Assembly: GCA_020425485.1 (NCBI GenBank)
Contig: JAGQRL010000062.1
Coordinates: 1-14,945, forward strand
Length of the DNA stretch: 14,945 bases
From: Rhodospirillaceae bacterium
Lineage (GTDB): Bacteria; Pseudomonadota; Alphaproteobacteria; DSM-16000; Inquilinaceae
Reading direction: 5' to 3'
The notes under the pieces were generated by a model, which saw only the letters and a list, made by a program, of their open reading frames with translations, was not told the DNA's origin and did not search any database. The translations under genes and the position numbers were made by a program. This document shows, in pieces, positions 1 through 7,221 of the stretch. How positions within the stretch are numbered: position 1 is the first letter of the stretch; each line of letters opens with the position of its first letter.

Positions 1-3000
1 CGCAAGATCAAGGGCGTGGGCGGCACCCGCAACTGCGACTGGTGGTTCACCGACGACGCGGTGATGATCGACACCGCCGGGCGCTACACCACCCAGGACA
101 GCGAAAGCTCCGTCGACCAGGGGGCCTGGCTCGGCTTCCTCGACATGCTGCGCAAGCACCGCCGCCGCCAACCCATCAACGGCGTGCTGGTGGCCATCTC
201 CATCTCCGACCTGATGATGCTGCCGGAAGCCGAGCGCCGCGAACACGCGCGCAAGATCCGCTCGCGCCTGCGCGAGCTGGACGAGCGGCTGGCCATCCGC
301 TTCCCGGTCTATGTGCTGTTCACCAAGATGGATCTGGTGGCCGGCTTCGTGGAGTTCTTCGAGGACCTGGGCAAACAGGACCGGCGCGAGCAGGTGTGGG
401 GCCACACCTTCCCGCTGGAAGAAACCAAGGACAGCACGTCGGCGGTGGAACAGTTCCCGCGCGCCTTCGACGGGCTGGTGACGCGGCTGAACGACCGGGT
501 GATCGAACGCCTGCACCAGGAAGCCGATCCCCAGCGGCGCAGCCTGGTCTACAGCTTCCCGCAGCAGGTCGCCTCGCTGCGCGACAGCGTCACCGACTTC
601 CTCAGCGAGATCTTCCTGATCACCCGCTATGAGCGGCCGCTGCTGCTGCGCGGCGTCTACTTCACCAGCGGTACCCAGGAAGGCAACCCCATCGACCGGC
701 TGGTCGGCGCCATGGCCGCCACCTTCGGCATCGGCCGCCAAGCGGTCAGCGGCTTCAGCGGCGCGGGGCGCAGCTATTTCCTCACCCGGCTGCTGCGCCA
801 GGTGATCTTCCCCGAAGCCAGCGTGGTCGGCCGCAACCACAAGCTGGAACGCCGCCGCCGCCGGCTGCAATGGGCCGCCTGGGCCACCTGCGGCCTGGTG
901 CTGCTGGCGATGACCGGGCTGTGGACCACCAGCTATTTCCGCAACACCTCGCTGATCGAGGACGCCGAGCGGCGGGTGGCGCTCTACAACAGCCAGGTCG
1001 CCGATCTCGACCTGACCCAGGTGTCCGATCCCGATCTCCGGCCGGTGCTGCCGCCGCTGGCGACGCTGCGCAGCATGCCCGGCGGCTATGCCGAGCGCGA
1101 CGCCTCGGTGCCGTGGCTTTCGGGCTTCGGGCTCTACCAGGGCCACAAGATCGGCTCGCAGGCCACCTACGCCTACCGCGAGGCGTTGTCGGACCTGTTC
1201 CTGCCGCGCCTGCTGCTGGGCCTGGAGCGGGATCTGGCGACCACGCTGCAGGCCGCGGAATCGGGCCGCAGCGACGATCCGGAAGTGCAGGAAGACCTGT
1301 ACTCCACCTTGCGCGTCTACCTCATGCTCGGCGGCCAGGGCGACCTCGACGACGATGTGGTGCGCGGCTTCATGACGGAGGCGTGGACCCGGCAATACGC
1401 CGGCCTCGGCGATGTGGAAACGCGCGGCAACCTGATCGCCCACCTCAACGCCATGCTCGACCTTAGGCGCATGGGCGAGGTGCCGCTGAACGGCGAGCTG
1501 ATCCAGCGTGCCCAGACGGTGCTGGCCGAAGTGCCGCTGGCGGTGCGCGCCTTCAGCGTCATCCGCAACACCGCCGAAGCGCGCGCGTTGACGCCGTGGC
1601 GGCCCATCGATGCCGGCGGGCCGGCCACCGCCTCGGTGTTCACCCGCGCCTCGGGCGACCCGCTGACGGCGGGGATCGACGGGCTCTACACCCGCACCGG
1701 CTTCTACGACTATTTCCTGCCCACCATGATCGAGACCGCCGGCGAGGTGGCCTCGGAAAGCTGGGTGCTGGGCCAGGAGGAACGGGCCGACCTGTCCGAA
1801 CAGCAGTTGGCGCTGCTGGAACGCGACGTCATGCAGCTCTACCTCGACCAGTACGTCACCCAGTGGGAACGCATGCTGGCCGATCTGCGCATCCGCCAGT
1901 TCAACGGCGTCAACGATGCGGTGGGCACGCTGAACACGCTCACCGGGCCGAACTCGCCCCTGCGCAACCTGCTCACCTCCGCCTCGGAGCAGACGCAGCT
2001 TTCCGTGCTGCCGCCGGAACTGGCGTCGCCGGAAGGGGCGGTGGAGGGCCTGGCATCCGGCAACAGCCTCTATGCGCTGCAGAACTTTGCGGAATATCAG
2101 GCGCGCCGGCGGCTCAGCTACAACGTCGCCACCATCGGCGGTGCCGTGCTGGGCGGGGCGGTGGACGGCGGCAACCTGGGCGGCGCCCTGCTGGGCGGCG
2201 GCGAGGAGCCGGAACCGCTGGGCTCCTACGTCGATCGCCGCTTCCAGCCGCTGCACGAATTCGTGTCCGACGAAGGCGGCGTCTCGCAGCTCGAAGACCT
2301 GATCGACACGCTGGCCTCCCTGCGCGTCGACCTCAACCGGGTGGCCGATGCCGCCCAGTTCAGCGGCGGCTCGGTGGGCGATCTGATCGGCACTGCCGGC
2401 AGCGGCGGCGCCAGCGGCGCCATCGCCGGCCTGGAGCTCGATGCCGGGCAGATGCCCGCCCCCCTCGGCGGCTGGATGGAGCAGGTGGCCAGCGGCGCCA
2501 ACACGGCACTGGTCGGCGGCGCCTCCAGCGCCATCGCCGATGCCTGGAACGCCGATGTGGCGGAGCTGTGCGTGCGCGCCACCGCCGGGCGCTATCCGTT
2601 TGCCCGCGGCTCCAGCAACGATGTGTCGCTGGCCGATTTCGCCGCCCTGTTCGCCCCCGGCGGCCGCATCGACACCTTCTTCAACGCCAATCTGGCGCGG
2701 GTGGTGGACACCACCGGGCGGACCTGGACGTTCCGCTCCGTGGACGGCGTCGATCTCGGCATTTCCGCTGCCGTGCTGGCCCAGTTCCAGGCGGCCCACG
2801 AGATCGGCGAGGCGTTCTGGCCGGGCGGCGGTGGCGGCACCCCCAACGTGCAGTTCTCCGTCGCCCTGGAGCAGCTCAGCCAGACGGCCACCGGCGTGAA
2901 CCTGACGGTGGGCGACGCCACGCTGCAGTTCTCCCATGGCCGTTCGCCGGAACGCAACGCCACCTGGCCCGGCTCGGCCAACCTGGCGCGCGTCGCCTTC

Positions 3001-3222
3001 TTCCCGGAAATCGCCGGCGGCAGCGGCATCACGCGGGAGGGGGCGTGGGCCTTCTTCCGGCTGCTCGACACCGCATCGATCTCCGGTGCCGGGGCGTCGG
3101 ACCGCTTCAACGTCACCTTCTCCGCCGGCGGTCGCCAGGCCACCTTCCGTTTGCAGGCGGGCAGCGTGCGCAACCCGTTCAACCTGCCGGCCCTGCGCAG
3201 CTTTGGCTGTCCGTCCCTGTGA
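1..3222 (+). CDS. tssM: Type VI secretion membrane-complex protein TssM (IcmF), 5' end cut off by the window
   Basis: The reading frame is open from base 1 and gives 1073 residues. TssM (IcmF/VasK) is the large inner-membrane protein of the T6SS membrane complex; it joins the cytoplasmic baseplate to the periplasmic TssJ lipoprotein. Seen here: the IcmF signature NCDWWFTDDAV followed by DTAGRY (residues 24-29), the Walker-B-like part of the GTPase-like domain. A basic stretch KLERRRRR precedes a transmembrane helix at about residues 291-311. A long periplasmic part follows, with GSYVDRRFQPLHEF near 2221-2262 and a C-terminal FSHGRSPERNATWPG typical of the family. The Walker A motif, the first two membrane helices and probably 150-200 residues lie upstream of the window. 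Two Gly/Ala-rich stretches (about 2130-2210 and 2360-2540) look like loose insertions. The stop codon overlaps the tagF start by one base, which implies translational coupling. Family assignment is secure; ATPase activity cannot be judged without the missing part. Confidence 0.96.
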   Translation, partial: RKIKGVGGTRNCDWWFTDDAVMIDTAGRYTTQDSESSVDQGAWLGFLDMLRKHRRRQPINGVLVAISISDLMMLPEAERREHARKIRSRLRELDERLAIRFPVYVLFTKMDLVAGFVEFFEDLGKQDRREQVWGHTFPLEETKDSTSAVEQFPRAFDGLVTRLNDRVIERLHQEADPQRRSLVYSFPQQVASLRDSVTDFLSEIFLITRYERPLLLRGVYFTSGTQEGNPIDRLVGAMAATFGIGRQAVSGFSGAGRSYFLTRLLRQVIFPEASVVGRNHKLERRRRRLQWAAWATCGLVLLAMTGLWTTSYFRNTSLIEDAERRVALYNSQVADLDLTQVSDPDLRPVLPPLATLRSMPGGYAERDASVPWLSGFGLYQGHKIGSQATYAYREALSDLFLPRLLLGLERDLATTLQAAESGRSDDPEVQEDLYSTLRVYLMLGGQGDLDDDVVRGFMTEAWTRQYAGLGDVETRGNLIAHLNAMLDLRRMGEVPLNGELIQRAQTVLAEVPLAVRAFSVIRNTAEARALTPWRPIDAGGPATASVFTRASGDPLTAGIDGLYTRTGFYDYFLPTMIETAGEVASESWVLGQEERADLSEQQLALLERDVMQLYLDQYVTQWERMLADLRIRQFNGVNDAVGTLNTLTGPNSPLRNLLTSASEQTQLSVLPPELASPEGAVEGLASGNSLYALQNFAEYQARRRLSYNVATIGGAVLGGAVDGGNLGGALLGGGEEPEPLGSYVDRRFQPLHEFVSDEGGVSQLEDLIDTLASLRVDLNRVADAAQFSGGSVGDLIGTAGSGGASGAIAGLELDAGQMPAPLGGWMEQVASGANTALVGGASSAIADAWNADVAELCVRATAGRYPFARGSSNDVSLADFAALFAPGGRIDTFFNANLARVVDTTGRTWTFRSVDGVDLGISAAVLAQFQAAHEIGEAFWPGGGGGTPNVQFSVALEQLSQTATGVNLTVGDATLQFSHGRSPERNATWPGSANLARVAFFPEIAGGSGITREGAWAFFRLLDTASISGAGASDRFNVTFSAGGRQATFRLQAGSVRNPFNLPALRSFGCPSL

Positions 3223-3929
3223 TGCGGCGCGCGGCCAACCAACAGCCTGCCCCGCCGCCGGAACTCGGCTTCTACGGCAAGCTGCCGTCGCGCGGCGATT
3301 TCGTCTCCCGCGCCCTGACGCGCCGCTTCATCGACCCGTGGGACCGCTGGCTGCAACAGGTGATGGAGGAGGCGGACCCGCTGCTGTGGCCCAATGCCGA
3401 CAGCATCGACCGTGCCGTCGCCGGCTGCCGCTTTGCCCTGATGCCGGGCGTTTGCGGCCCCGAGGGTCTGACCGGCCTGCTGGTGCCCAGCTTCGACCGG
3501 GTGGGCCGGCGCTTCCCGCTGACGGTGGCGGTGGCCCTGCCCACGGTCACAGCACTGGCGGGGCTGCCGGCGGCGCTGACGGCTTGGTTTGGCGCCCTGG
3601 ACAGCCTGGTGGCCGCCTGCATGTCCGAACAGATGGACTTCGAGGACTTCCAGGAGGAACTGGCGGATTTCGACACCCCCGCCATGCCGGCCAACCCGCC
3701 GCACCGCGGCCCGGGCGAGGGAATCGCGGCCAATGTGCCGGCCGGCCAGCCGGTGGCGGCAGGTTTCGCACCGCTTCTCGACAGCCTGCTCTTGGACGAC
3801 CGGGCGAGTCCCTATAGCCTTTGGTGGTCACACCCGACCGATCACGATGCCGGTCGTGTCTTGCTGGCCCAGGGCCTGCCCGCACCGGCCCGCGTCGCGG
3901 AGATCTTGACTTGGCAGTCCCCACCATGA
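3222..3929 (+). CDS. tagF: Type VI secretion-associated protein TagF
   Basis: This is a 235-residue protein of the TagF family (DUF2094, also called the BMA_A0400 family). The hallmark N-terminal block is present: GFYGKLPSRGDF (residues 16-27) followed by FIDPWDRWLQ (36-45). The later GRRFPLTVAVALP (95-107) also fits. I chose the ATG in TGATG, which shares one base with the tssM stop; the open frame extends further upstream but only as an out-of-frame shadow of tssM. In Pseudomonas and Agrobacterium, TagF (alone or fused to PppA) represses T6SS assembly after translation, in some systems by binding Fha. A similar restraining role is inferred here from family and position between tssM and pppA. 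The last 60 or so residues show no motif I recognise. It acts in the cytoplasm; no signal peptide or membrane segment is visible. Confidence 0.93.
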   Translation: MRRAANQQPAPPPELGFYGKLPSRGDFVSRALTRRFIDPWDRWLQQVMEEADPLLWPNADSIDRAVAGCRFALMPGVCGPEGLTGLLVPSFDRVGRRFPLTVAVALPTVTALAGLPAALTAWFGALDSLVAACMSEQMDFEDFQEELADFDTPAMPANPPHRGPGEGIAANVPAGQPVAAGFAPLLDSLLLDDRASPYSLWWSHPTDHDAGRVLLAQGLPAPARVAEILTWQSPP

Positions 3930-4006
3930 CCTGCAATTCTGGCCTCGTCGTTAACCCACTCCCCCGGACCGGCTGGGCCGCAAGGGGCCGGCCACGGGCC
4001 GAGGCG

Positions 4007-4012
4007 TGAGGA
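4007..4012 (+). promoter_or_regulatory. Ribosome binding site supporting the GTG start of pppA
   Basis: The sequence TGAGGA lies 9 bases before the GTG at 4022. It supports GTG 4022 over the later in-frame GTG at 4037. The 92-base gap between tagF and pppA is GC-rich; I see no convincing promoter or terminator in it, so the two genes are probably co-transcribed. Confidence 0.5.
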
Positions 4013-4021
4013 CGATCGGCC

Positions 4022-4879
4022 GTGGCGGGAAAACTCGTGATCGACTCCGCAGCCCTTTCCGATGTCGGTACGCGCCGGCGTCTTAACGAAGACGCCTACC
4101 TGGCGCGCCCCGATCTTGGACTGTTTGCGGTGGCCGACGGGATGGGCGGCCACGATGCCGGCGACCAGGCCTCCAACGCGGTGGTGTCCGCGCTCGATTC
4201 CATGCACGGGCCGATGGGTGCGGGCCAGTTGATCGCCGCCGTGCGCACCCTGCTGGATCAGGTGCATTTGGACTTGCAGGCGGAAGCCGAACGCCGCGGC
4301 TCCAAGCGCGGCATCGGCAGCACCGTCGTGGTGCTGATGGTGAACGGCGGCCACTATTGCGCGCTGTGGGCCGGCGACAGCCGCATCTACCTGGCGCGGG
4401 CCGGCGAGCTGCTGCAGCTCACCGAAGACCACAGCTATGTGCAGGAGCTGGTGAACCAGGGCGTGCTCAGCCCCCAGGATGCCGAGCACCACCCGCAAAG
4501 CAACGTCATCACCCGCGCCGTCGGCGTCGATACCGAACTCCGGCTCGACAAGGTGACCAACCGGGTGCAGCCGGGCGACGTGTTCCTGCTGTGCTCCGAC
4601 GGGCTGACCCGCGAGGTCACGGCCGAAGAGATCCGCATGGAGCTGATGTCCGGCGATCCCAACCGGGCGGTGCGCAACCTGATCGATCTGGCGCTCGACC
4701 GCGGGGCGTCGGACAACGTCACCGCGGTGGCGGTGCGCCTGGCCATCGCCCCGGCCGATTCGCCCAGCGGGCGGGATGAAGAAGACACCAATCCGCCGCC
4801 CGGCGAGATGGTGTATGGCCGGCAAGGCCGCCCGACGCCGCGCCCGCGCTCCCACGACCGGCCGCGGCCCTTCGTCTAG
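4022..4879 (+). CDS. pppA: PP2C-family serine/threonine phosphatase, T6SS regulator PppA
   Basis: This is a 285-residue cytoplasmic protein with all the usual bacterial PP2C (Stp1-type) motifs in order: GTRRRLNEDA (residues 16-25), VADGMGGHDAG (37-47, with metal-binding Asp39), GIGSTVV (97-103), WAGDSRIYL (116-124), LCSDGL (190-195, with Asp193) and ASDNVTAV (229-236, with Asp231). The metal-coordinating aspartates therefore appear intact and the enzyme should be active. In the Pseudomonas H1-T6SS, PppA removes phosphates that the kinase PpkA adds to Fha and so resets firing. The same role is inferred here because pppA follows tssM and tagF. Neither ppkA nor fha lies in the window. The C-terminal 45 residues, rich in Pro, Arg and Asp/Glu, fall outside the phosphatase fold and look disordered. 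The gene is last on this strand and converges with dorC. Confidence 0.93.
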   Translation: MAGKLVIDSAALSDVGTRRRLNEDAYLARPDLGLFAVADGMGGHDAGDQASNAVVSALDSMHGPMGAGQLIAAVRTLLDQVHLDLQAEAERRGSKRGIGSTVVVLMVNGGHYCALWAGDSRIYLARAGELLQLTEDHSYVQELVNQGVLSPQDAEHHPQSNVITRAVGVDTELRLDKVTNRVQPGDVFLLCSDGLTREVTAEEIRMELMSGDPNRAVRNLIDLALDRGASDNVTAVAVRLAIAPADSPSGRDEEDTNPPPGEMVYGRQGRPTPRPRSHDRPRPFV

Positions 4880-4986
4880 CGCCTCTCAGGTTTCCGCTGC
4901 ACCGTCCCTCACCCCCGCCCGTTGCCAGGATGGCCGGGCGAGGCGACGTGCCGGTACAGACGGGGAATAAGGACTGCCCGGCGGGC

Positions 4987-5003
4987 GGGGCTCAGTGAGC
5001 CCC
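4987..5003. terminator. Possible hairpin between convergent pppA and dorC
   Basis: GGGGCTC (4987-4993) and GAGCCCC (4997-5003) form a perfect 7-base-pair stem with a 3-base loop, spanning the dorC stop codon at 4992-4994. No T-run follows on either strand, so this is at best a weak or factor-assisted terminator. The rest of the 112-base convergent gap (4880-4991) is GC-rich and holds nothing else I can support. Confidence 0.3.
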
Positions 5004-6209
5004 TGCCTCCTCGCCGCCTTCACCCCCCTGGCCGCCCCCCGCGCCGCCGGCGACGTCGCGGGCGTTCATCTGCAGGTAGCGCAGGATCAGCCGGTATTGT
5101 TCCGGGGTGATGGTGGTGCGGTCGCGCATGGCCTGCATCTGGCCCACCCACTGGTTGGCCATGAACTGATCGGGCGGATGCACGGTGTGGCACACCGAAC
5201 AGGCGGCCCGGTAGGTTTCCCCGGCATAGGCCCAAAGCTGGTCGACATCGGCGGTGAGCTGGGACCGCGGCAGCCACCCTTCCAGCGCGATTTCCGTCCA
5301 GGTCTGGCCGGTCAGCGCCAGGGTCTGGCTTTCGCCCGTCTGCAACGCCTGCTGGGCCGGCGGCTGCAACGAGGCGGTGAGGATGCGGTGGCCCGCCAGC
5401 GCGTACATCACCCGCTCGGCCCCTTCCTGCTGCCAACCGTCCAGCCGCACATGCACCTGGTCACCCTCGGTTCCCAGCACGCTCACCATGCTGCCGGGGA
5501 ACACCTGGGCATCGGTGGCGCCGCTGCCGGCGGCCAGGCTGAAGGGGGAGGTTTCCAGCACCGCCATGGTGTCGGCCACCGGCCCCTCGCCGCCGCCGCT
5601 CAGCTCGGCCATGCGGGCGGCTTCTTCCTCCGCGGCCGCCGCCTCCATGTCCGGCAGGGCGTGCACCAGCCCGCGGTGGCAGGTGATGCAGTTGCCGCCG
5701 TGCTCCTCGGCCAGCGGCTCCATGGCCGTGCGCGCTTCCGGCCGCTGGGCGGCGAAGTCGAACGCGTCGGGCACGTGGCAGCTCCGGCACTCGCGGCTGT
5801 TGGAGGTTTCCATGTCGTGCCAGACCTGGCGGGCGAGGCGCAGCCGGTTTTCCTCAAACAGCTCCGGCGTTTCGATGGTGCCGTCGAAATGGCGGTAGAG
5901 CTCCAGCAGCGCATGCGCGTGGTCGAGCACGGACGGCCAGAACTCGTCCGGCACATGGCAGTCTGCACACCCGGCACGCACCCCTGAAGCACTGCGGAAA
6001 TGCACGCTGTCATGGTATTCGTCGATCACCGGCGTGAGTTCATGACAACTGGTGCAGTATTCATTGGACTCCGTATAGGCCAGCAGGGCGGATCCGCCAG
6101 CCCAGAAGAGGCTGCCCACCACAACGATTGCCAGCGGCATCACGAACAATACGAAGAACCAAGTCGACCGCCAGAAACCACGGCGGGGCCGGTCTGACCT
6201 ATCGGGCAC
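4992..6209 (-). CDS. dorC: Pentahaem c-type cytochrome, quinol-to-reductase electron carrier (DorC/TorC)
   Basis: This is a 405-residue membrane-anchored cytochrome of the NapC/NirT/TorC family. One uncleaved N-terminal membrane helix (about residues 14-35) is followed by four CXXCH haem sites: CTSCH (52), CADCH (81), CRSCH (141) and CITCH (174). A fifth, CSVCH (337), sits in a separate C-terminal domain with HPPDQF just after it. Five haems with this spacing define TorC/DorC, as opposed to tetrahaem NapC. In that family the NapC-like part oxidises membrane quinol and the C-terminal haem domain passes electrons to the periplasmic terminal reductase, here presumably DorA, encoded divergently. 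The start is GTG at 6209 with GAGGTG seven bases upstream. A linker rich in Ala and Glu (about 189-204) and a Gly/Glu-rich tail (386-405) are additions without recognisable motifs. The symbol torC would serve equally well; dorC is chosen because the partner reductase is DMSO-reductase-like. Confidence 0.94.
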   Translation of the reverse strand: MPDRSDRPRRGFWRSTWFFVLFVMPLAIVVVGSLFWAGGSALLAYTESNEYCTSCHELTPVIDEYHDSVHFRSASGVRAGCADCHVPDEFWPSVLDHAHALLELYRHFDGTIETPELFEENRLRLARQVWHDMETSNSRECRSCHVPDAFDFAAQRPEARTAMEPLAEEHGGNCITCHRGLVHALPDMEAAAAEEEAARMAELSGGGEGPVADTMAVLETSPFSLAAGSGATDAQVFPGSMVSVLGTEGDQVHVRLDGWQQEGAERVMYALAGHRILTASLQPPAQQALQTGESQTLALTGQTWTEIALEGWLPRSQLTADVDQLWAYAGETYRAACSVCHTVHPPDQFMANQWVGQMQAMRDRTTITPEQYRLILRYLQMNARDVAGGAGGGQGGEGGEEAGAH

Positions 6210-6216
6210 GGTAGGA

Positions 6217-6222
6217 CACCTC
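6217..6222 (-). promoter_or_regulatory. Ribosome binding site supporting the GTG start of dorC
   Basis: Read on the minus strand, GAGGTG lies 7 bases before the GTG at 6209. The protein begins just upstream of the basic residues and membrane helix expected for this family. Confidence 0.6.
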
Positions 6223-6305
6223 GTCGGCGCAGGGTGCGTGCCCGGGCGATGAGGTATTCATTTGAAGGCTACCCATCGCAAGCGCAGCGGACACAGATTC
6301 CGCTT

Positions 6306-6311
6306 AGTATT
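6306..6311 (-). promoter_or_regulatory. Candidate -10 element of an FNR-dependent dorC promoter
   Basis: Read on the minus strand this is AATACT, a 4/6 match to TATAAT. It would put transcription start near 6299, so the centre of the FNR box (6340.5) sits at -41.5, the standard class II spacing. A slightly better hexamer, TATAGA (6316-6311), is nearby but would place the box at -36.5. The choice rests on spacing alone. Confidence 0.35.
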
Positions 6312-6333
6312 CTATAGGATCGCATCCGCTGAA

Positions 6334-6347
6334 TTGATCCACGTCAA
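6334..6347. promoter_or_regulatory. FNR/FnrL/Anr-type binding site between dorC and dorD
   Basis: The sequence TTGATCCACGTCAA fits the FNR-family palindrome TTGAT-N4-ATCAA at nine of ten conserved positions. It lies in the divergent intergenic region of an anaerobic respiration locus, where an oxygen-responsive FNR homologue is expected. FnrL is known to control the dor genes in Rhodobacter. Because the site is palindromic it could serve dorC, dorDA or both. Confidence 0.8.
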
Positions 6348-6369
6348 ACAGCAAGTCCAATTTTCCGGT

Positions 6370-6375
6370 TAAGAT
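6370..6375 (+). promoter_or_regulatory. Candidate -10 element of an FNR-dependent dorDA promoter
   Basis: TAAGAT matches TATAAT at 4 of 6 positions. With -12 to -7 at 6370-6375, transcription would start near 6382 and the FNR box centre would be at -41.5, exactly class II spacing. An alternative promoter without FNR is TTGATT (6433-6438) with TACTAT (6458-6463), but its 19-base spacer is too long to be ideal. Confidence 0.45.
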
Positions 6376-6406
6376 CTCGAACTAGTTTGGGCGCGCGGCT
6401 GGACAT

Positions 6407-6431
6407 AAAGTTAGATTTATCTTCTAACTTT
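6407..6431. repeat. Perfect inverted repeat with 9-bp arms in the dorD leader
   Basis: AAAGTTAGA (6407-6415) and TCTAACTTT (6423-6431) are exact inverted copies separated by 7 bases. In double-stranded DNA this looks like an operator for a dimeric regulator. In RNA started near 6382 it would form an A/U-rich hairpin about 50 bases before the likely dorD start. A smaller inverted repeat, GTCAG and CTGAC (6439-6443 and 6449-6453), follows it. I cannot assign either to a known regulator; neither matches the E. coli TorR box CTGTTCATAT. Confidence 0.55.
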
Positions 6432-6470
6432 CTTGATTGTCAGAAAAGCTGACGCGCTACTATTCGGTGT

Positions 6471-6476
6471 AGGCGG
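6471..6476 (+). promoter_or_regulatory. Weak ribosome binding site favouring a TTG start for dorD at 6484
   Basis: AGGCGG lies 7 bases before TTG 6484. The earlier in-frame TTG at 6433 has no purine-rich site before it and directly follows the inverted repeat. No in-frame ATG exists until 6580, which would remove the first helix of the TorD fold. Confidence 0.4.
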
Positions 6477-6483
6477 ATTAGTC

Positions 6484-7221
6484 TTGACGAGTGCGAGTAG
6501 AGATAGACCCTCTCATATTGCAATTTCACGTGCATACGCGGCTCTCTATGAAGTCGCGGCACGCTTGTTCCTGAGTGAAATGGACGACCACGCGTTCGCC
6601 CGGTTCGCCGAAGGCGGCGCCCATGCCGTGCTCGACCGGCTGTCCGGCGATGCGGCCTTCGCCGAGCCGGCAGCCGCCCTGCTGGAGCGCTTCCGCGCGC
6701 CCTGGGATCGCGCCGCACGGCTGGCCCTGGCGGCCGAATACGGCCGGCTGTTCCACGGTGCCGGCGGCCGCCGCGCCGTGCCGCCCAGCCAGTCCGCCTT
6801 CCTCAACGAAGCCAGCCACGGCGCCCCCTGGCGGGCCATGACGGCCCTGCTGGCCGACAGTGGTGCCGCCGTGCCCGCCGGTTGCAGCGAACCGGCCGAC
6901 CACATCGCCATCCAGCTTCTGCTGGCCGCCCATCTCCACCGCACCCATGCCGATGCCGCGGCGGCGGGCGACACTGCCGCGGCCACCACCGCCAGCGACC
7001 GGCTCGACCGGTTGCGCGCGGACCACCTGGCCGCCTGGGGACCGCAGTTCTGCGCCCGCGTGGCCGAGGCCGACCGGGACGGCTTCTACCGGGCGGCCGC
7101 CGACTTCGTTGCCAGACTTCTGGACCTCGACACCGACGCCGCGGACGAGAACGGCGAACAAAAGCCCACCATGCCCCGCACCCCATCAGCAAAACAGCGA
7201 GAGTTGAGGGAACGACCATGA
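6484..7221 (+). CDS. dorD: TorD-family molybdoenzyme chaperone (DorD)
   Basis: A 245-residue cytoplasmic chaperone of the TorD/DmsD/NarJ family is predicted. Helix one reads RAYAALYEVAARLFL. Family blocks follow: EYGRLFHG (about residues 85-92), VPPSQSAFLNE (about 99-109) and EPADHIAIQL (about 136-145), the last matching the signature EPxDHIxxEL except for Gln in place of Glu. TorD proteins bind the Tat signal and the apoenzyme of the reductase, aid molybdenum-cofactor insertion and delay export until folding is complete. The substrate here should be DorA: the dorD stop overlaps the dorA ATG as ATGA. The start is uncertain. TTG 6484 is chosen for its Shine-Dalgarno-like AGGCGG; TTG 6433 would add 17 residues made of codons unusual for this genome. 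Low GC in the first 60 or so coding bases suggests they are adapted for weak mRNA structure or are partly leader. Confidence 0.88.
   Translation: MTSASRDRPSHIAISRAYAALYEVAARLFLSEMDDHAFARFAEGGAHAVLDRLSGDAAFAEPAAALLERFRAPWDRAARLALAAEYGRLFHGAGGRRAVPPSQSAFLNEASHGAPWRAMTALLADSGAAVPAGCSEPADHIAIQLLLAAHLHRTHADAAAAGDTAAATTASDRLDRLRADHLAAWGPQFCARVAEADRDGFYRAAADFVARLLDLDTDAADENGEQKPTMPRTPSAKQRELRERP
7206..7211 (+). promoter_or_regulatory. Ribosome binding site deciding the dorA start
   Basis: GAGGGA lies 6 bases before ATG 7218, inside the 3' end of dorD. It fixes the dorA start just ahead of the twin-arginine signal, although the frame stays open far upstream. Confidence 0.7.

Noticed and set aside
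2592..3704. Minus-strand open frame across the tssM end and tagF
   Set aside because: It covers two well-supported plus-strand genes, has low-complexity composition and no recognisable motif.
6210..6483. Search for TorR boxes (CTGTTCATAT) or a molybdate-responsive site in the dor intergenic region
   Set aside because: No convincing match was seen by eye; only the FNR box and the unassigned inverted repeats stand out.
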